NCBI RefSeq assembly: GCF_027409185.1
Contig: NC_084472.1
Span: forward strand, 93,326,427-93,390,426
Length of the DNA: 64,000 nt
Direction of reading: 5' to 3'
From: Cynocephalus volans
Taxonomy: Eukaryota > Chordata > Mammalia > Dermoptera > Cynocephalidae
A program made the position numbers and the translations under genes. The stretch's first letter is position 1. Each line of letters starts with the position of its first letter. Shown here piece after piece: positions 32,271 to 45,272 of the stretch. The notes under the pieces are model-generated. The model was given only the letters and a program-made list of their open reading frames with translations. It was not told where the DNA came from and did no database searches.

Positions 32271-34375
32271 TGCCATGGCACTTATTTCCTCTAATACATT
32301 CTGTGACACTTGATTATATCCTATCTTATATCTTTCTCTGAATATTTCATGGATCATGTCTTTCCAAAATTACTAGATCCCCTAAGGGAGGAAGCATGTC
32401 AGATATGTAGCAAGCATGTGACAAACACTGAGTTGAAGCAAGTTGAAGTTTTTCAAAGGGGAGGGAGAGAGAAAGAGAAAGTGGGTGGTCTTTGGTGATG
32501 GGTACCAATTCATTAAGTGTAATGGGGGAAAGAACTGGCTAACCATCATCACTTCAGAACTGGAGCGAATGGAGTAGGCTGAAATTCCTATGAAATTCTC
32601 CACCTCTGATTTCTGCACTCCAGGGCTACCTGTCTGCCGTTCTGTCTCTCAAGGTCAAGGCTGTCACTGCACCATTACCGAGGTGGTGTTTCAGTGTCTC
32701 TTCCTACTTTCTTTTCCTCTTTGTCATTGTGGTTATTCCACTTTCTCACAGAAGCACTTCAGAGTGTTCACTTCTGTTTCAAATCTTTCATCAGTTACCC
32801 CATGGTGTACCCAGAGGCGAGCAGGGTTAGTCCCACTAGGCATAATCCCATTGCCAGCAAATTAGCAGGTTCCTAGAAACACTTTGTTGGTGACTGTGTT
32901 CTGCTGTTGATTATTAAGTGTGACTCATAAACGACATGACAGAACTACTGAACATGAGAAATGTGACATCTGCAACAGAGCCCAGCACACAGCTGTCGGT
33001 GTTGTGGTCACACTGGCACCCCTTATGAACAATACACTGTCCTTATCCGGTTTATTACTTCATGTTTCAATCACTGAATTATTAGACAGTGTGTCCCTAT
33101 GATAACAGAAGCTGATGACAATTTTTGTCACCCTTCTGCCAGTGAACGTATGTTAGTGCAATGGAGGATTTGCGTATTCAGAACTGCTACATGACCTTGG
33201 GCTTCTGCAGGTTTATGATGGTTTCTCGCATGGTGCTCACAGAGTGGATCAAAATTGCCCCCTGAGTACACAATACACAGCATCCTTCCTGGACTGCTGG
33301 TGAAATACAAGCTGATTCTACAGCCTAAAACATTGACTAACAAGTAAATCACATTATTCAACATTAGCTATTTCTTTCTTTTTTCTTTTTTCTTTTTTTT
33401 TTTTTCAGTTTGGTCAGTGACCTTTAGATGCATGTAAGATCTACTATATACGTGTCTTCAACTATCAGGCCAGAAATTATCCATTATATTTTGACCAACA
33501 ATATCATTGAGTCTTTTCAGAATGTCTTTAGATTGAAAAAACCATAATAAAACAAAACAACAACAAAACAATCTATTTGTAGCTACCAGATATTATGTAA
33601 AATAATTTTTATTGAAACTTGAGAAATTTGGCTAACTGAAAGTAGACAACATTCATATGCATTGAAAAGAATAAAATAAATGTTTCTGGTAAAAAAATTT
33701 AAATAGGATTCATTTTAAATTGAGCCAAAATAACAATATGACAACTTACATTGAATTTTTGAAATGTCCTTTTTTTGTTACTCTATTTTAAATGAAACTT
33801 TAAACAATCATTTTTAAAAATAAGGTACACATTTAAATATAGCTTTTCTCTTAAAGAAAATCCAAATCCATCAGCCCACATCCTTGAAATCCATAGCATA
33901 GGCTGTTCTTTGGTAGATGCATTCATCAGGATATACCAGTAATTTAGGATTTCCAATAAAGCAATTTGAAATTTACTCATTTGACACCAATAAAATACCA
34001 CTTCCCAGAAATTTCAAACTCCAGGGAACAAATTATATTTATTCTGGAGACACTGGGCTACTAACAACCCTGTTCTAGTGCCACTATTGCTGTTGTTTTT
34101 TATCTTTTAGGGGTGTTTGGGGAACCAAGTGGTGCTTGCCCTGAGTCCCAGGTGTAATCACTACTAGACGAGGCTTGTACCTTCTATGATATTCTCCCTA
34201 TGAAGAATTATCTCTCTTCTCTCTGTTTCTTTCCTTCCTCCCTTTCTATTCTTCTGTTGATATATATATATATATATATTTATATTTGTACAAATTTATT
34301 TACATTGTTGGGCTCATTTGATATAGAACATTGACAGCTTATTTCATTCACTCTTAAGAATATACTGAGACCAGT
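32271..34375. other. Unassigned sequence
   Basis: I found no gene. A poly-pyrimidine block lies at 33369-33405 and a TA dinucleotide repeat at 34258-34280. Short frames in 32600-33360 do not match any family I know. Confidence 0.35.
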
Positions 34376-34379
34376 TTAG

Positions 34380-37300
34380 AGATCAGGTCATCAGTCTGGT
34401 GGAATAGACAGTCTCCAGCATCACTCTCTCCCACAACTGATCAATATTCAACTATTAAAAAGCAATGTCTGCCACCCTGAGATTGTGTGAGCTCGGGGGA
34501 AGACACACGTGGAGTTCCTGAAGGTGTGAGAAGCCACAGCAAGAGAAAGAAGAGACCACTCTGACCACTTCAAACCCTGGCTTCTTCAGGTCTGGCTGAG
34601 TGACCACGTGGACAAGGAGCTGGCAAAAGCTGCAGCTGTGCCCTTTGTGTGAAGTTTCTTCAAGTCTGCAGTAGAGAAGAGGGTCTCAGAGAGCACCATA
34701 CCAGACCCCAGGCCAGCAAAATCACTGACAGGGTTTCCACGGTCCCACATAATAGTGAGGTGCTGCAACCCACATAAATAGGAGCCAACCAAAGTAGGTT
34801 CATAGACAACCTCAGAATACTCCAATTTCATAACTGAGGTATAAACAAACCACTTACATACTTGGTATGAATACTAAAGGACAAATCTACCAACAAATAT
34901 AACATCTGCAATAAGATATAGGCTGTATTAAAAGATGTAACTTGAAACAAGATGTCAAAAGTGGTGGTGGGGGGAATGACTCCAAAGCATAGGGTTTACT
35001 TTGGTTCTTTCTTTTTTCTTAAATATCAAAGTTAAGTTGATATTACTCTAAAATAATCTGTTATGACTGTAGCATATTTTTTGTAAACCTCATGGTAACC
35101 ATAACTCAGAAACATATGAGACATACTAAAAATAAATAACAAGAAATTGAAACACACTGCAAGAGAAAACCACTCAATCACAAAGAAGACAGTAAGATCA
35201 GAAAAAAATAAGAAAATAGATTAACAAAAGAACCAGAAAAAAAGTAACAAAATGGCAGTAACAAGTCACAATATATCAATAATAACTCTAAATGTAAATG
35301 GATTAAATGCACCAATTAAAAGACACAGAGTGACTGAATGGATTATGAAATGAGAACCAACAATATGCTGCCTACAAGAAACTTATTCACATGTAAAGAC
35401 ACACACCCAACACTAGAGCCCCCAGATACATACAGCAAATGTAATTAGACCTAAACACTATACATTCCAATATGATAATAGTTGAGGACCTCAACACCCC
35501 TCTCTCAGCACTGGACAGATCATCTAGGCAACAAATCACCAGAGAATCGTAGGATTTAAACTGCACTTTTGTATCAATTGGACCTGGCAGATATCTACAG
35601 ACCATTTCACCCAACAATTACAGAACATACATTCTTCTCATCAGCATTTGGAACACTGGAACATTCTCCAGAATACACCACATGTTAGGTCACAAATCAA
35701 GTCTCAATCAACTAAAATAATAACAACAACAACAACAACAATAATAATTATTATTATTTCAAGTATCATTTAAGAACATAGCAGTTTAAAACAGGAAATC
35801 AATAACAAGTGAAACTCCGGAAGCTATACATATACATGGAAATTAAACAACATGCTCCTGAACAAACTAGAAGTCCAAGAAGAAATTAACAGTAAATCAA
35901 AATAGCTCTTGAAACTAATGATAATAAAGACACATCATACCAAACCCTGTGGCTTATTGCAAAAGTAGTACTAACAGAGATGTTTATTGAAATAAATGCT
36001 TTCATCAAAAGAATAGAAAGATTTCAAATAAACAACTTAATTCTATACCTCAAAGAATTAGAAAAATGAGAACAATCTAACTGCAAAATTAGTAGATAGG
36101 AAGAAATAGTTAAGATCAGAGCAAAAGTGATTGAAATAGAGACAAAAAGAAAAGAAAATCAATGAAACAAAACATTGATTTTTTGAAAAAATAAACAAAA
36201 TGTACAAACCAATAGCTAAGTTAAAAAAAACAGAGAAGACCCAAATAACAAAAATCAGAAATGAAAAATGAGTCATTACATGTTATTCCACACAAATACA
36301 AAGAATCATTAGAGACTATTATAAACAACTATATGTCAACAATTTTGAAAACCTGGAGGAAATGGATGAATTTCTAGACACACTCAAATTACAGAGACTA
36401 AACTAATAAATAGAAAATCTGAACAGAATAATAAGAAGTAACAGGACTGAACCAGTAATCAGAAGTCTCTCAACAAAGAAAAGCCCAGAACTAGATGACT
36501 TTACTGCTGAACTCTACTAAACCCTTAAAGAGATCCAATACCACTTCTTTTTACCTATTCCAAAAAAATGAAAGAGAAGCCATTCTCCCAAATACTCTCT
36601 CTGAGGCCAGCATCAACCTGATACCAAAACCAGACAGAGATACAACAAAGAGAAAATTAAAGGTGAATTTCTCTGATGAATATAGAGGCAAAAATCATCA
36701 AGAAAATACTAGCAATCAGAATATAATGCAACACACAAAAAAAATTGTACCACAATCAAGTGGGATTGATCACAGAGATACATGAATGGTTTGACATATG
36801 CAACTCAAAAAATGTGATACACCATATCAAATAAATCAAGGCCCCAAACCATATTATTATTTCAATGTATTTCGGAAAAGCATTTGACAAAACTCAACAA
36901 TGCTTCATGATAAAGATTCTTCACAAATTAGTTATAGAAAGAAAATATTTCAACGCAGTAGTAGCCATATATGACTAATCCACAACCAATATCATCCTGA
37001 ATGGGGAAAAGCTGGATGCTTTTCCTCTAAGAATAGGAGCAAGACAAGGATGTTCATTCTCACCACTCCTATTTAACATATTATTGGAAATACTAGCCAG
37101 AGCTATCACACAAGACAAACAAACAAAGGGCATCCAGATTGGAAAAGATAAAGTCAAATTGTCCTTGTTTGGAGATGACATAATCCTGTATGTAAAAAAC
37201 CTAAAGACTACCAAAAACCTCTTAGAGCTGATAAACTATTGTAGTAATATTGTAGGATACAAAATCAATATGCAAAAATCAGTAGTGTTTTTATACTCCA

Positions 37301-38215
37301 ATAACAAACTAGCAGAAAAAAATTCAGGAAAGCAAGTACATTTACAGAAGTCACACAAAACAAAACAAAACAAAACAAAAAAATCCTTGGGGATCATCTT
37401 AACACAGGAGATGAAAGATATCTGCAAGGAAAAACACAAATCACTGCTGAAAGAAGTTAAAAGATGGAAAGACAGAAAGACATTCCATGCGCCTGGATTG
37501 GAAGAATTAACAATGTGAAAATGTTCATACTACCAAAGCTATCACAAATTCAATGCAATCCTGATCAAAATACCAGTGACATTCTTCACAGAAACAGAAG
37601 AAAGAAATTCTATGGAACAAAAGACCCTAAATAGCCAAAATAATTCTGCGCAAAAAATAAAGCCAGAGGGATAACACTACCTGACTTCAAATTATATTAC
37701 AAAGCTATAGTAACCAAAATAACATGGCAGTGTCACAGAAATAGATTCTCAGATCTATGGAACAGAATAGCAAACCTAGAAATCAACCCATACCTTTACA
37801 ACCAACTGATCTTTGACTAAAGGCCACAAGAACATACCTTGAGGAAAAGACTGTCTCTTCAATAAATGGTGCTGGGAAAACTGGATCTCCATATGTAGAA
37901 GAATGCAACTAGACATGTTTCTCAGCATATACCCAGATGAACTCAAAATGAATTAGACTTAAGTATAAGACCAGAAACTATTAAACTCCTAAAAGAAAAT
38001 ATAGGGGAAAAACTTTAGGAAGTAAAACTGGGAAAAACATTCTGAATAAGACCCCAAAAGCATAGCCAACAAAAGAAAAAATAAGGCCCAAAAGCAAAGT
38101 CAGCAAAAGAAAAAATAAATAAATGGGATAATACCCAACTAAAAAGTTCTGCACAGTTAAAGAAACAATTAACAGAGAGAAAAGATAACCTACAAAATGA
38201 GATTTATTACAGAAG
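34380..38215 (+). mobile_element. LINE-1 with 5' UTR and ORF2 but no ORF1
   Basis: L1 5' UTR at about 34385-34840 ('CTCCAGCATCACTCTCTCCC', 'AAAAGCTGCAGCTGTGCCCT'), then an old inter-ORF-like segment (34850-35260) directly followed by the ORF2 endonuclease ('AAATGTAAATGGATTAAATG' near 35290, 'GATAATAGTTGAGGACCTCA' near 35475). The RT includes 'GCAAGACAAGGATGTTCATT' near 37039, and the catalytic motif is F-G-D-D (37168-37179) rather than F-A-D-D. ORF2 is cut off at about 38200 and the 3' UTR is missing. Frameshifts throughout; the longest frame is 144 codons. Confidence 0.88.
35716..35757 (+). repeat. AAC/AAT microsatellite
   Basis: (AAC)n passing into (AAT)n and TTATTATTATT within the L1. Confidence 0.85.
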
Positions 38216-38819
38216 ACATTTAAAATTTAAAAGTTAGGTGAATTTTAACTTTTCATATTTCAAATAAGATTTTAGAGCAAAACAAATAACAGATTTAAAG
38301 CCAGGCTTTATGAGAGAAGAAGAATTGCCCACATTTATTGAATTTTCCTGTAGCTGGAGACAATTCTGAATAAGGAAAATTATGGAAATGGTGGAGTTTA
38401 TTTCTCAGTATTGAAATGCTTTCTTCTAACTTGATGGTTAAGACTTAGGTTTGTTTTCTCGTGTAGAAGAAAAATATAATGGAGAAGAATAGAAAAAATC
38501 CAAGTCCCCTCTAATCGTGGAGGAAAGTGATGAGAAGAAAGCCAGAAGAGATGAGATGCAAAGCAGGAGAGGTGGTCAGTCAGGTAAGTGTCCTCATGTC
38601 CCTTCTCTGGACTGAAGCCCACATAAAGGAGAGAGAGATGAAGGTCTAGTAAGTTGAGGGAATGTGGAGGGTGGAAGGGGATCAGTACATTTGATACTTT
38701 TGAGAATGTGTTCTTTAAGGTTTCAGCACTATGTGATCTAGTCCACATAGTTAAGAGGGAAGGACCATGTGGCCAATCAAAGAATGTGCTTGTTGCCTTC
38801 TAACTCTTCCTCATTTAAC

Positions 38820-38905
38820 TTACAATGTGGATACTGCTTAAGTGCGTTATATGCAATTACTCATTTAATCATCACAACAATGCTATGAATTGAGGAACAT
38901 ACTTT
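38820..38905 (+). repeat. MIR fragment
   Basis: 'ATTACTCATTTAATCATCAC' and 'AACAATGCTATGAATTGAGG' match the MIR 3' region. Confidence 0.6.
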
Positions 38906-39130
38906 ATTTTCATACATGTATGCAGTGTATAATGTTCAAAACAGGGTAATTATTGTATCCATCACTGCAAACATTTAGCATTTCTTTGTGTTGAGAACGT
39001 TTAAACTTTTAACTTCTACCATTTGAAAATATACAATAAATTATTATTAATTATAGATACTTAGTACTACTACACTACAACTTATTCTTCTATCTAGCCA
39101 TGAGTTTGTATTCAATAATAAACCTCTCTT
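38905..39130 (-). mobile_element. LINE-1 3' UTR fragment
   Basis: The complement carries the L1 3' UTR order: 'ATACATGTATGCAGTGTATA', 'GGTAATTATTGTATCCATCA', 'TTTCTTTGTGTTGAGAACGT', 'GAAAATATACAATAAATTAT'. Confidence 0.75.
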
Positions 39131-39339
39131 GGGTAGATTGCATAGACTAGGGCATGTAAAATCTCTTCTCACACACCATCATTTTACCTAATAGTTATGT
39201 TAGACTTTGGTGGAAATTTGAAAGAAAGAGGGGTAAATTGTTTCTATAGTCACTCAGTTGTATATTCCATATAAATGAATGCAAAGCAAACTGGACCCTA
39301 GTAGTTTGCTGGAAAATCAATGGGTAGAAGTGTCTTGGA

Positions 39340-39645
39340 TGACCACATTAATTGGGTGACCAAGTAGATTGTTATTTCCCTAATGGAGAAAGAGAATGCA
39401 GGAGGAGGAGCAGGTTTAGAAAGAAGAGGGTGAGTATTATTTTTAGTATGTTGAATCTGAGATGGCTATTGGATGTGCTGGTGAGATGTCCATTTGGAAG
39501 CTCAGAGGAGCAGCCAGGGTTAGAAAAGAAAAGTTAGGAGTAATCTTCACTTAAATGGCTGGTAAGGTAGTAAAATGGATGAGATGCCTAAGAAGAGTGG
39601 TGCATGTGATCAGAAATGGACCAAGAACAGAATTCTAGTGAATAT
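39340..39645 (+). repeat. Probable ancient dispersed repeat (unnamed)
   Basis: 'GGAGGAGGAGCAGGTTTAGA', 'GAGATGGCTATTGGATGTGC', 'GAGATGTCCATTTGGAAGCT' and 'GGACCAAGAACAGAATTCTA' follow the order of an old placental repeat. It may be the same family as 22150-22600. Confidence 0.45.
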
Positions 39646-39819
39646 TATGAATAATAACATATTTATAGTGTCATAAACAGCAAATAGTAAAGTAACATCT
39701 TTCTATAAGATGACTTGGGAAAGAACTGGTGGTAGTAACATAATAAGGGGAAATCTGAAGAGGCAAGGAAGTTAGTTTAATTATCACAGTCATCATGGAA
39801 CTTGTCAAAGCTAAATTAT

Positions 39820-42312
39820 TGCATTATTTTTAGTGATCAAATTGGAATAATTAACATGTTAATGATTACAAAACTTAATAATTCCTGTGTCCATTAACCA
39901 ATTTCTTGCTAGCTGTACTCCCTCTCTCCCTCCCACCTCTAGTAACCTCAGTTCTGTTCTCTCCTTCTGAAAGCTCAATGCATTATTGAGATTCTTTCTT
40001 TCTTCTCTTCCTTCCTTTCTCTCTCTCTTTCTCTCTTCCTTTCTTACTCTTGTTTTTTCTCTCCAACAGATAGCTGAGGAAATGCAGTATTTTTCCCTCC
40101 CTGCCTGGCTTATTTCACTTAGCATAATTCTCTCCGATCTCATCCACATTGCTGATAATGTCAGAATTTCATTCTTTTTTTTAATGGCTGATTAGTATTC
40201 CATTGTGTATACATACCATATTTTTCTTATCCAATCATCTATGGACATTTAAGTTGGTTCCATATTTGACTATTGTAAATAGAGCTGTGTTAAATATAGA
40301 AGTGCAGGTATCCCTTCAACATGATAATTTCCATTTTTTGGGTTCTCTATTCTGTTTCATTGGTCCATGTGTCTGTTTTTATGCCAGTGCCATGCTGTTT
40401 TGGTTACTATAGCTTTGTAGAATAGTTTGATGTCAGATAGTGTGATGCCTCTGGCTTTTTTTTTCTTTCTTTCTTTTTTTTTTTTTTTTTTTGCTAAAGA
40501 TTACTTTAGCTATCCAGGGTCTACAGATGTTACATATGAGTTCAAGGATTGTGTTTTTTTCTATTTTTGAGAAGAATATCATTGGTATTTTCACGGGGAT
40601 CACACTGACTCTGTAGATCACTTTGGATAGTGTGGACATTTTCACAATGTTAATTCTTCCAATCTGAGAGCATGAAATATCTTTCTATCTTTTTGTGTCC
40701 TCTTTAAATTCTTTCAGCAGCAATTTGTAGTTGTCATTGTATTGGTCTGTCACCTTCTTGGTTAAATTATTCCTAGGTATTTTATTCTTTTGGTAGCTAT
40801 TGTAAATGGGCATGCTTGCTTGATTTCTTTTTTTGCTTCTTTGTTGTGGTGTGTAAAAATGTTACTGATTTTTTGAGTATTGATTTTGTATCCCATAAAA
40901 TACTGAATTTACTTATCAGCTCTTGAAGTTTTGGATAGAGTTAATAGGTTTTCTATATGTAGGATCATGTCATCTGTGAACAAAGATGATTTGCCTTTGT
41001 CTACCACTTGGATGCCCTTTATCTATTTCTTTCTGATTGCTCTGGATAGTACTTCCAATACTATGTTAAATAGGAGCCATGAGAGTGGGCATCCATGTCT
41101 TTTTCCTGTTCTTAGAGGAAAACTTTCAGCTTTTCCTGATTCACCATCATGTTGTCAGTGGGTTTATCATATAAGGCTTTTAATGTATTGAGATTCTTTC
41201 ATTCTATAGCTAGTTTGTTGACAGTCTTTAACATGATGGAATGTTGAATTTTGCCAAATGCTTTTTTAGTGTCTGTTGAGATAATCATGTGATTTTGTTG
41301 ATGTGGTGTATTATATTTATTGATTTGTGTCTGTTGACCCATCCTTGTATCCCTGGGATGAATCTTATAAAATAGTGATGTATAGTTTTTTGATGCGTTG
41401 TTGTATTCCATTTGCTAATATTTTCTTGAGGATTTTTTCTGCATGTTCATCAAAGATATTTACCTGTGGCTTTCTTTTTTTGTTGTATTTTTGTCTGATT
41501 TTGGTATCACAGTTATGTTGACCTTATAGAATGAGTTTGGGAGAATGGGATCTAATTCAACTTTTCAGAATATTTTGATAAGACTTGGTATTAATTCTTC
41601 ATTAAAGTTTTGGTAGAATTAAGTAATGAAGCCATCCAGTCCTGGGCTTTTCTTTGTTGGGAGACTGCTGATTACTGCTTCAATCTCATTGCTCGTTGTT
41701 GACCAGTTTAGGTTTTCTATCTCTTCTTCTTTCATTCTTGGAAGTTCATATATGTCCAGAAATTTAACCATTTCTTCCAGGTTTTCAAATTTGTTGGTGC
41801 ATAGTTGTTTATCAATAGTCTCTAATGATTCTTTGTATATCTGTGATATCAGTTCAATGTCTCTTTTTTCATTTCTGATTTTTGTTCTTTGGGTCTTTTC
41901 TTTTTTTAGTCAGTCTGGTCAATGGTTTGTTTATTTTATGTGTTCTCAAAATAACAACATTTTGTTTTGTTGACTTTTCATATCATTCTTTTGGTCTCTG
42001 TGTCATTTAGTCCTGTTCTGATTTTAATTATTTCTTCCCATCTATTAATTTCTTGATTTGGTTGTTCCTGTTTTTCTAGTTCTTTGAGGTATAACACTAG
42101 GGTGTTCATTTGAAGGCTTTCTATTCTTTAGATGTAAGCACTTATTTCAATAAATTTACCTCTTCATACTGCTTTTGCAATATGCCATAGATTTGGGTGT
42201 CATGCTTGTATTTTCATTTCTTCAAGGAATTTTTTGATTTCCTGCTTTGTTTTTCTTTGAACTATTGGTCATTCAGAAGCATGTTGCTTAATTTCCATAA
42301 GTTTTTATAGTT
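39820..42312 (-). mobile_element. Antisense LINE-1: 3' UTR, ORF2 C-terminus and RT
   Basis: Minus-strand L1. A C-rich 3' UTR complement (39910-39960) is followed by ORF2 read backwards: 'ATGGCTGATTAGTATTCCAT', 'ATGCTGTTTTGGTTACTATA' near 40392, and 'ATCCCTGGGATGAATCTTAT' near 41350. It breaks at a T run near 42320. The open frames on the plus strand here are shadows of ORF2. Confidence 0.9.
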
Positions 42313-42389
42313 TCCAAAGTTTTTTTTTTTTGCTATATTTTAAAAATGTTTATTTTTTGTTATTTATATTTTACTTTTTTAATTAAAAA

Positions 42390-43745
42390 CATTACTAACC
42401 CAAAGGTGGCAAAAAAGCAGGGAAAATCATTACAGAGTATAAAATAGGTGCAATAAGTACCAGATAAAAAAAATAAAATGATAGATAGCCAAACATATCA
42501 ATAATTTAATTCAATATGATTAGATTAAATAATCCAAACAAAATTACCAAAATGGGTTAAAAAAGAATAGTAGCAAAATTTATACTGTATGTTGTTCAAG
42601 GCACACTGTAAATGTAAGAATAAGAAGTTTTATAATAAAATATAAGGATAAATGTATATTCTAAAAATCAGAATTAAAAGAAAGGGGACAAGATATTTTA
42701 ATAGACAAAATAGACTGTAAGGAAAAAGAGGAGCTAAAATAAAAAGGGAAGTTTTATTTTTTCTTTTCTTTAGGAAGGAAGAAAAACAAGTGTTTTTACT
42801 GGAACTTTTATTTGAATAAATCTTGGAATTTACTTGTAAAAATTAAAATAGCAATTTTTATGTCCTTTTTATAGATTTAAGAATTATAAAGTAACTAGTA
42901 ATTTTGCTATAATAAAAAATATGTGGGTGATATTTTTAGCAACATTCATAATATGAATTAATTTAAAATCATCAACTTAAAATCTTTACCTTAATCATAT
43001 CATTTATAAAATAAGTGCACAGTTTTAATTATAATTCAAAATACTTAAAGGGCAAAGATGTTAAATAAATTTAAATATGGGCTTAGACAAATATGGGACT
43101 ACTTATGGAGGAACTATTGACGTACTTCTGTCTGAGTTTATAAATTATACCAAATGGTTTTTTCTACTGATAATTTCTTTTCTTTAAATTTTCTTTTTTG
43201 GTGCTGGCCTCCTGGCTCTCTGGAGAGTATGGCGCTGGTAGCGCCAAGGCCGCGGGTTTGGATCCTATATAGGGATGGCCGGTGCACTCACTGGCCGACC
43301 GTGGTGCGGACCACACCATGCCGAGGGTTGTGATCCCCTTACCAGTCAGAGAAAAATAAAATAAAATAAAAAATAAAATAAAATAAATTTTCATTTTTTA
43401 ATTTTAGAGGAATATATTCAATTTTTTTTGAAAAGACTAACATCGTGGAAAATATGTTCTCTGACCACAATAACAGAAGGAAAATTAGAAAAATCTCAAA
43501 TCAGTAATGTAAACTTCTACCTTAAAAAATAGAAAAATTAGAGAAAATAAACCAAAAGCAAATAAAAATAAGGAAGTAACAAAGATTACAAGAGAAATAT
43601 ATGAATTAGGAAATTGAAAAATAATAGAGAATATCAATAAAACCAAAAGTTGATTCTTTAAAAAGATCAACAAAATTCGCAAACCTTTATCTAGACTGAC
43701 CAAGAAAAAAAAAGAGAAAACTGAAATTACTAAAATTGGCAATAA
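42390..43745 (+). mobile_element. Old sense LINE-1 fragment, split by a SINE
   Basis: Plus-strand L1 endonuclease-to-RT approach: 'TTGTTCAAGGCACACTGTAA', 'TTATAATAAAATATAAGGAT' and, after the SINE, 'AACCAAAAGTTGATTCTTTA' then 'CAACAAAATTCGCAAACCTT' and 'TATCTAGACTGACCAAGAAA'. Highly diverged, so older than the surrounding antisense L1. Confidence 0.7.
43200..43384 (+). mobile_element. CYN-like SINE
   Basis: 'GGTGCTGGCCTCCTGGCTCT', 'CGCGGGTTTGGATCC', 'CCCCTTACCAGTCA' and an (AAAAT)n tail. Flanking repeats AAATTTTCTTTTTT (43186-43199) and AAATTTTCATTTTTT (43385-43399). Confidence 0.88.
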
Positions 43746-43749
43746 AGTA

Positions 43750-45270
43750 ATTTCATTTTCACTATGGCTTTTTGTGGTGTAGGATTTAGTTTCTTTCTTT
43801 TTCTCATTTGCATTTTCTTTTACCAGTGACTTTTGTTCTTTCTTATGTATTTGTGAGTAGTGATTATTGTTTTTTGAGTTCCAGAGGCAGGATTTCCTTG
43901 AGGATTTCTTGTAGGGTTGGTCATGTGGTCATGAATTCCTACAACTTTTGTTTGTCTAGAAAATACATAATCTTTCTCTCATTTCTGAAGGATAGGCTTT
44001 CTGGGTATAGTATTCTTGGCTGACAGTACTTTTAGCATTTTGAATATGTCATCCCATTTTCTTCTGGTCTATAGAGTTTCTGTTAAGAAGTCTGCTGTTA
44101 GTCTGATAAGGGCTCCCTTACAGGTGACATGATGCTTTTCTCTTGCTTCTTTTAAGATTCCCTCTTTGTATATGAGCTTTGCCGGGTTGACTATAACGTA
44201 CCTTAGAGAGGACCTCTTTGTTTTGAATGTGTTTGTCGATCTTTGTGCCTCCTGGATCTGAAGGTCTGTATCTCTCTCTATAACTGTAAAGTTTCCTTTT
44301 ATTATTTTTGTGAGTAGGTTTTTTATGTGTTCTCCTTTCTCCTCCCCTTCTGGAACACCCATGATTTGAATATTCATGTGCTTAAGGTTGTCTCCTAGTT
44401 CTCTAAGATTTTCTTCAGTTTTTAAAATTCTTTTTTCCTTTTTTTTTTTTTGGTCTGCCTGGGTTTTTTTTCAAAAAGACCATCTTCAAGATCAGAAATT
44501 CTTTCTTCTTCTTTTTCTGGCTGCTGCTTAAGCTCTTAGTTGTGTTTTTTATTTCACTGTGTGAATCTTTCACTTCCACAAGTCTGCTACATCCTTTTTT
44601 AAGGTATTAATCTCTTCATAAATTTCCTCCTTCATATCTTGGATTTCATTTCTCATTTTATTATGTTATCTGACTCTACTTATATCTCAGTGAGTTTCAT
44701 AAAGATTGTTTCCTGGAATTCATTTTCAGTCATTTCAAGGGTTTCCTGCTCTATAGGATCTGGTATTTGAAAATTACTGAATTCTTTTGGTGGTGTCATA
44801 TTTTCTTGAGTTTTCTATTTCTAGTATCTCTAAGTTGATGTCTGGTCACATGGTAGAGCAGTTGCTTCTTCGGTTACTTTGGAGTTAGCTTTGAGGAGAG
44901 AGATGAGAGATTTCCTCTTCTTTTTGTGGTCTCTGCTGGTGACTTTCTCTGTGTCAATGCAGTCAAGTGTCCAGTGTCCAGCCTGCATGGTGGCTGTGGC
45001 TACTGCTGTGGTATCAAGCTGATTTTTTTGGCAGCCATGGCTGTGGCAGTGGCTGTGGTAGGTAACCCACGTTGAAGTGGTATTTTTGGCATGCTCTCTT
45101 GTCTGCTTTGGGGCAATGGGTACTGTGGCACTCAGCACCTTGCCTAGGACACCAGGAAAGCTCTCTTGCCTACTTCTTGGCAGCTGGGGCTCTGGTTCTA
45201 GGCTTCATGCCTAGTACCACTGTCATCTTCTCTTACCTGCTTCCAGGCAGAGGGTGGTGTAGCCTGAAGT
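43750..45270 (-). mobile_element. Antisense LINE-1: 5' UTR end and ORF1
   Basis: The complement runs from 5' UTR (45270 down to about 44840; 'AAAGTCACCAGCAGAGACCA') into ORF1. A 102-codon frame at 44377-44069 begins MNIQIMGVPEGEEKGEHIKN and ends IRLTADFLTETL, which is the L1 ORF1 RNA-binding and C-terminal region. A degraded coiled-coil region lies at 44400-44800. ORF2 does not follow in the expected place; an oppositely oriented L1 piece does. Confidence 0.85.
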
Positions 45271-45272
45271 TT

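Noticed and set aside
33128-33364. Possible processed pseudogene in 33.1-33.4 kb
   Set aside because: The translation contains motif-like pieces but I could not match it to any known protein, and there is no tail or target-site duplication.
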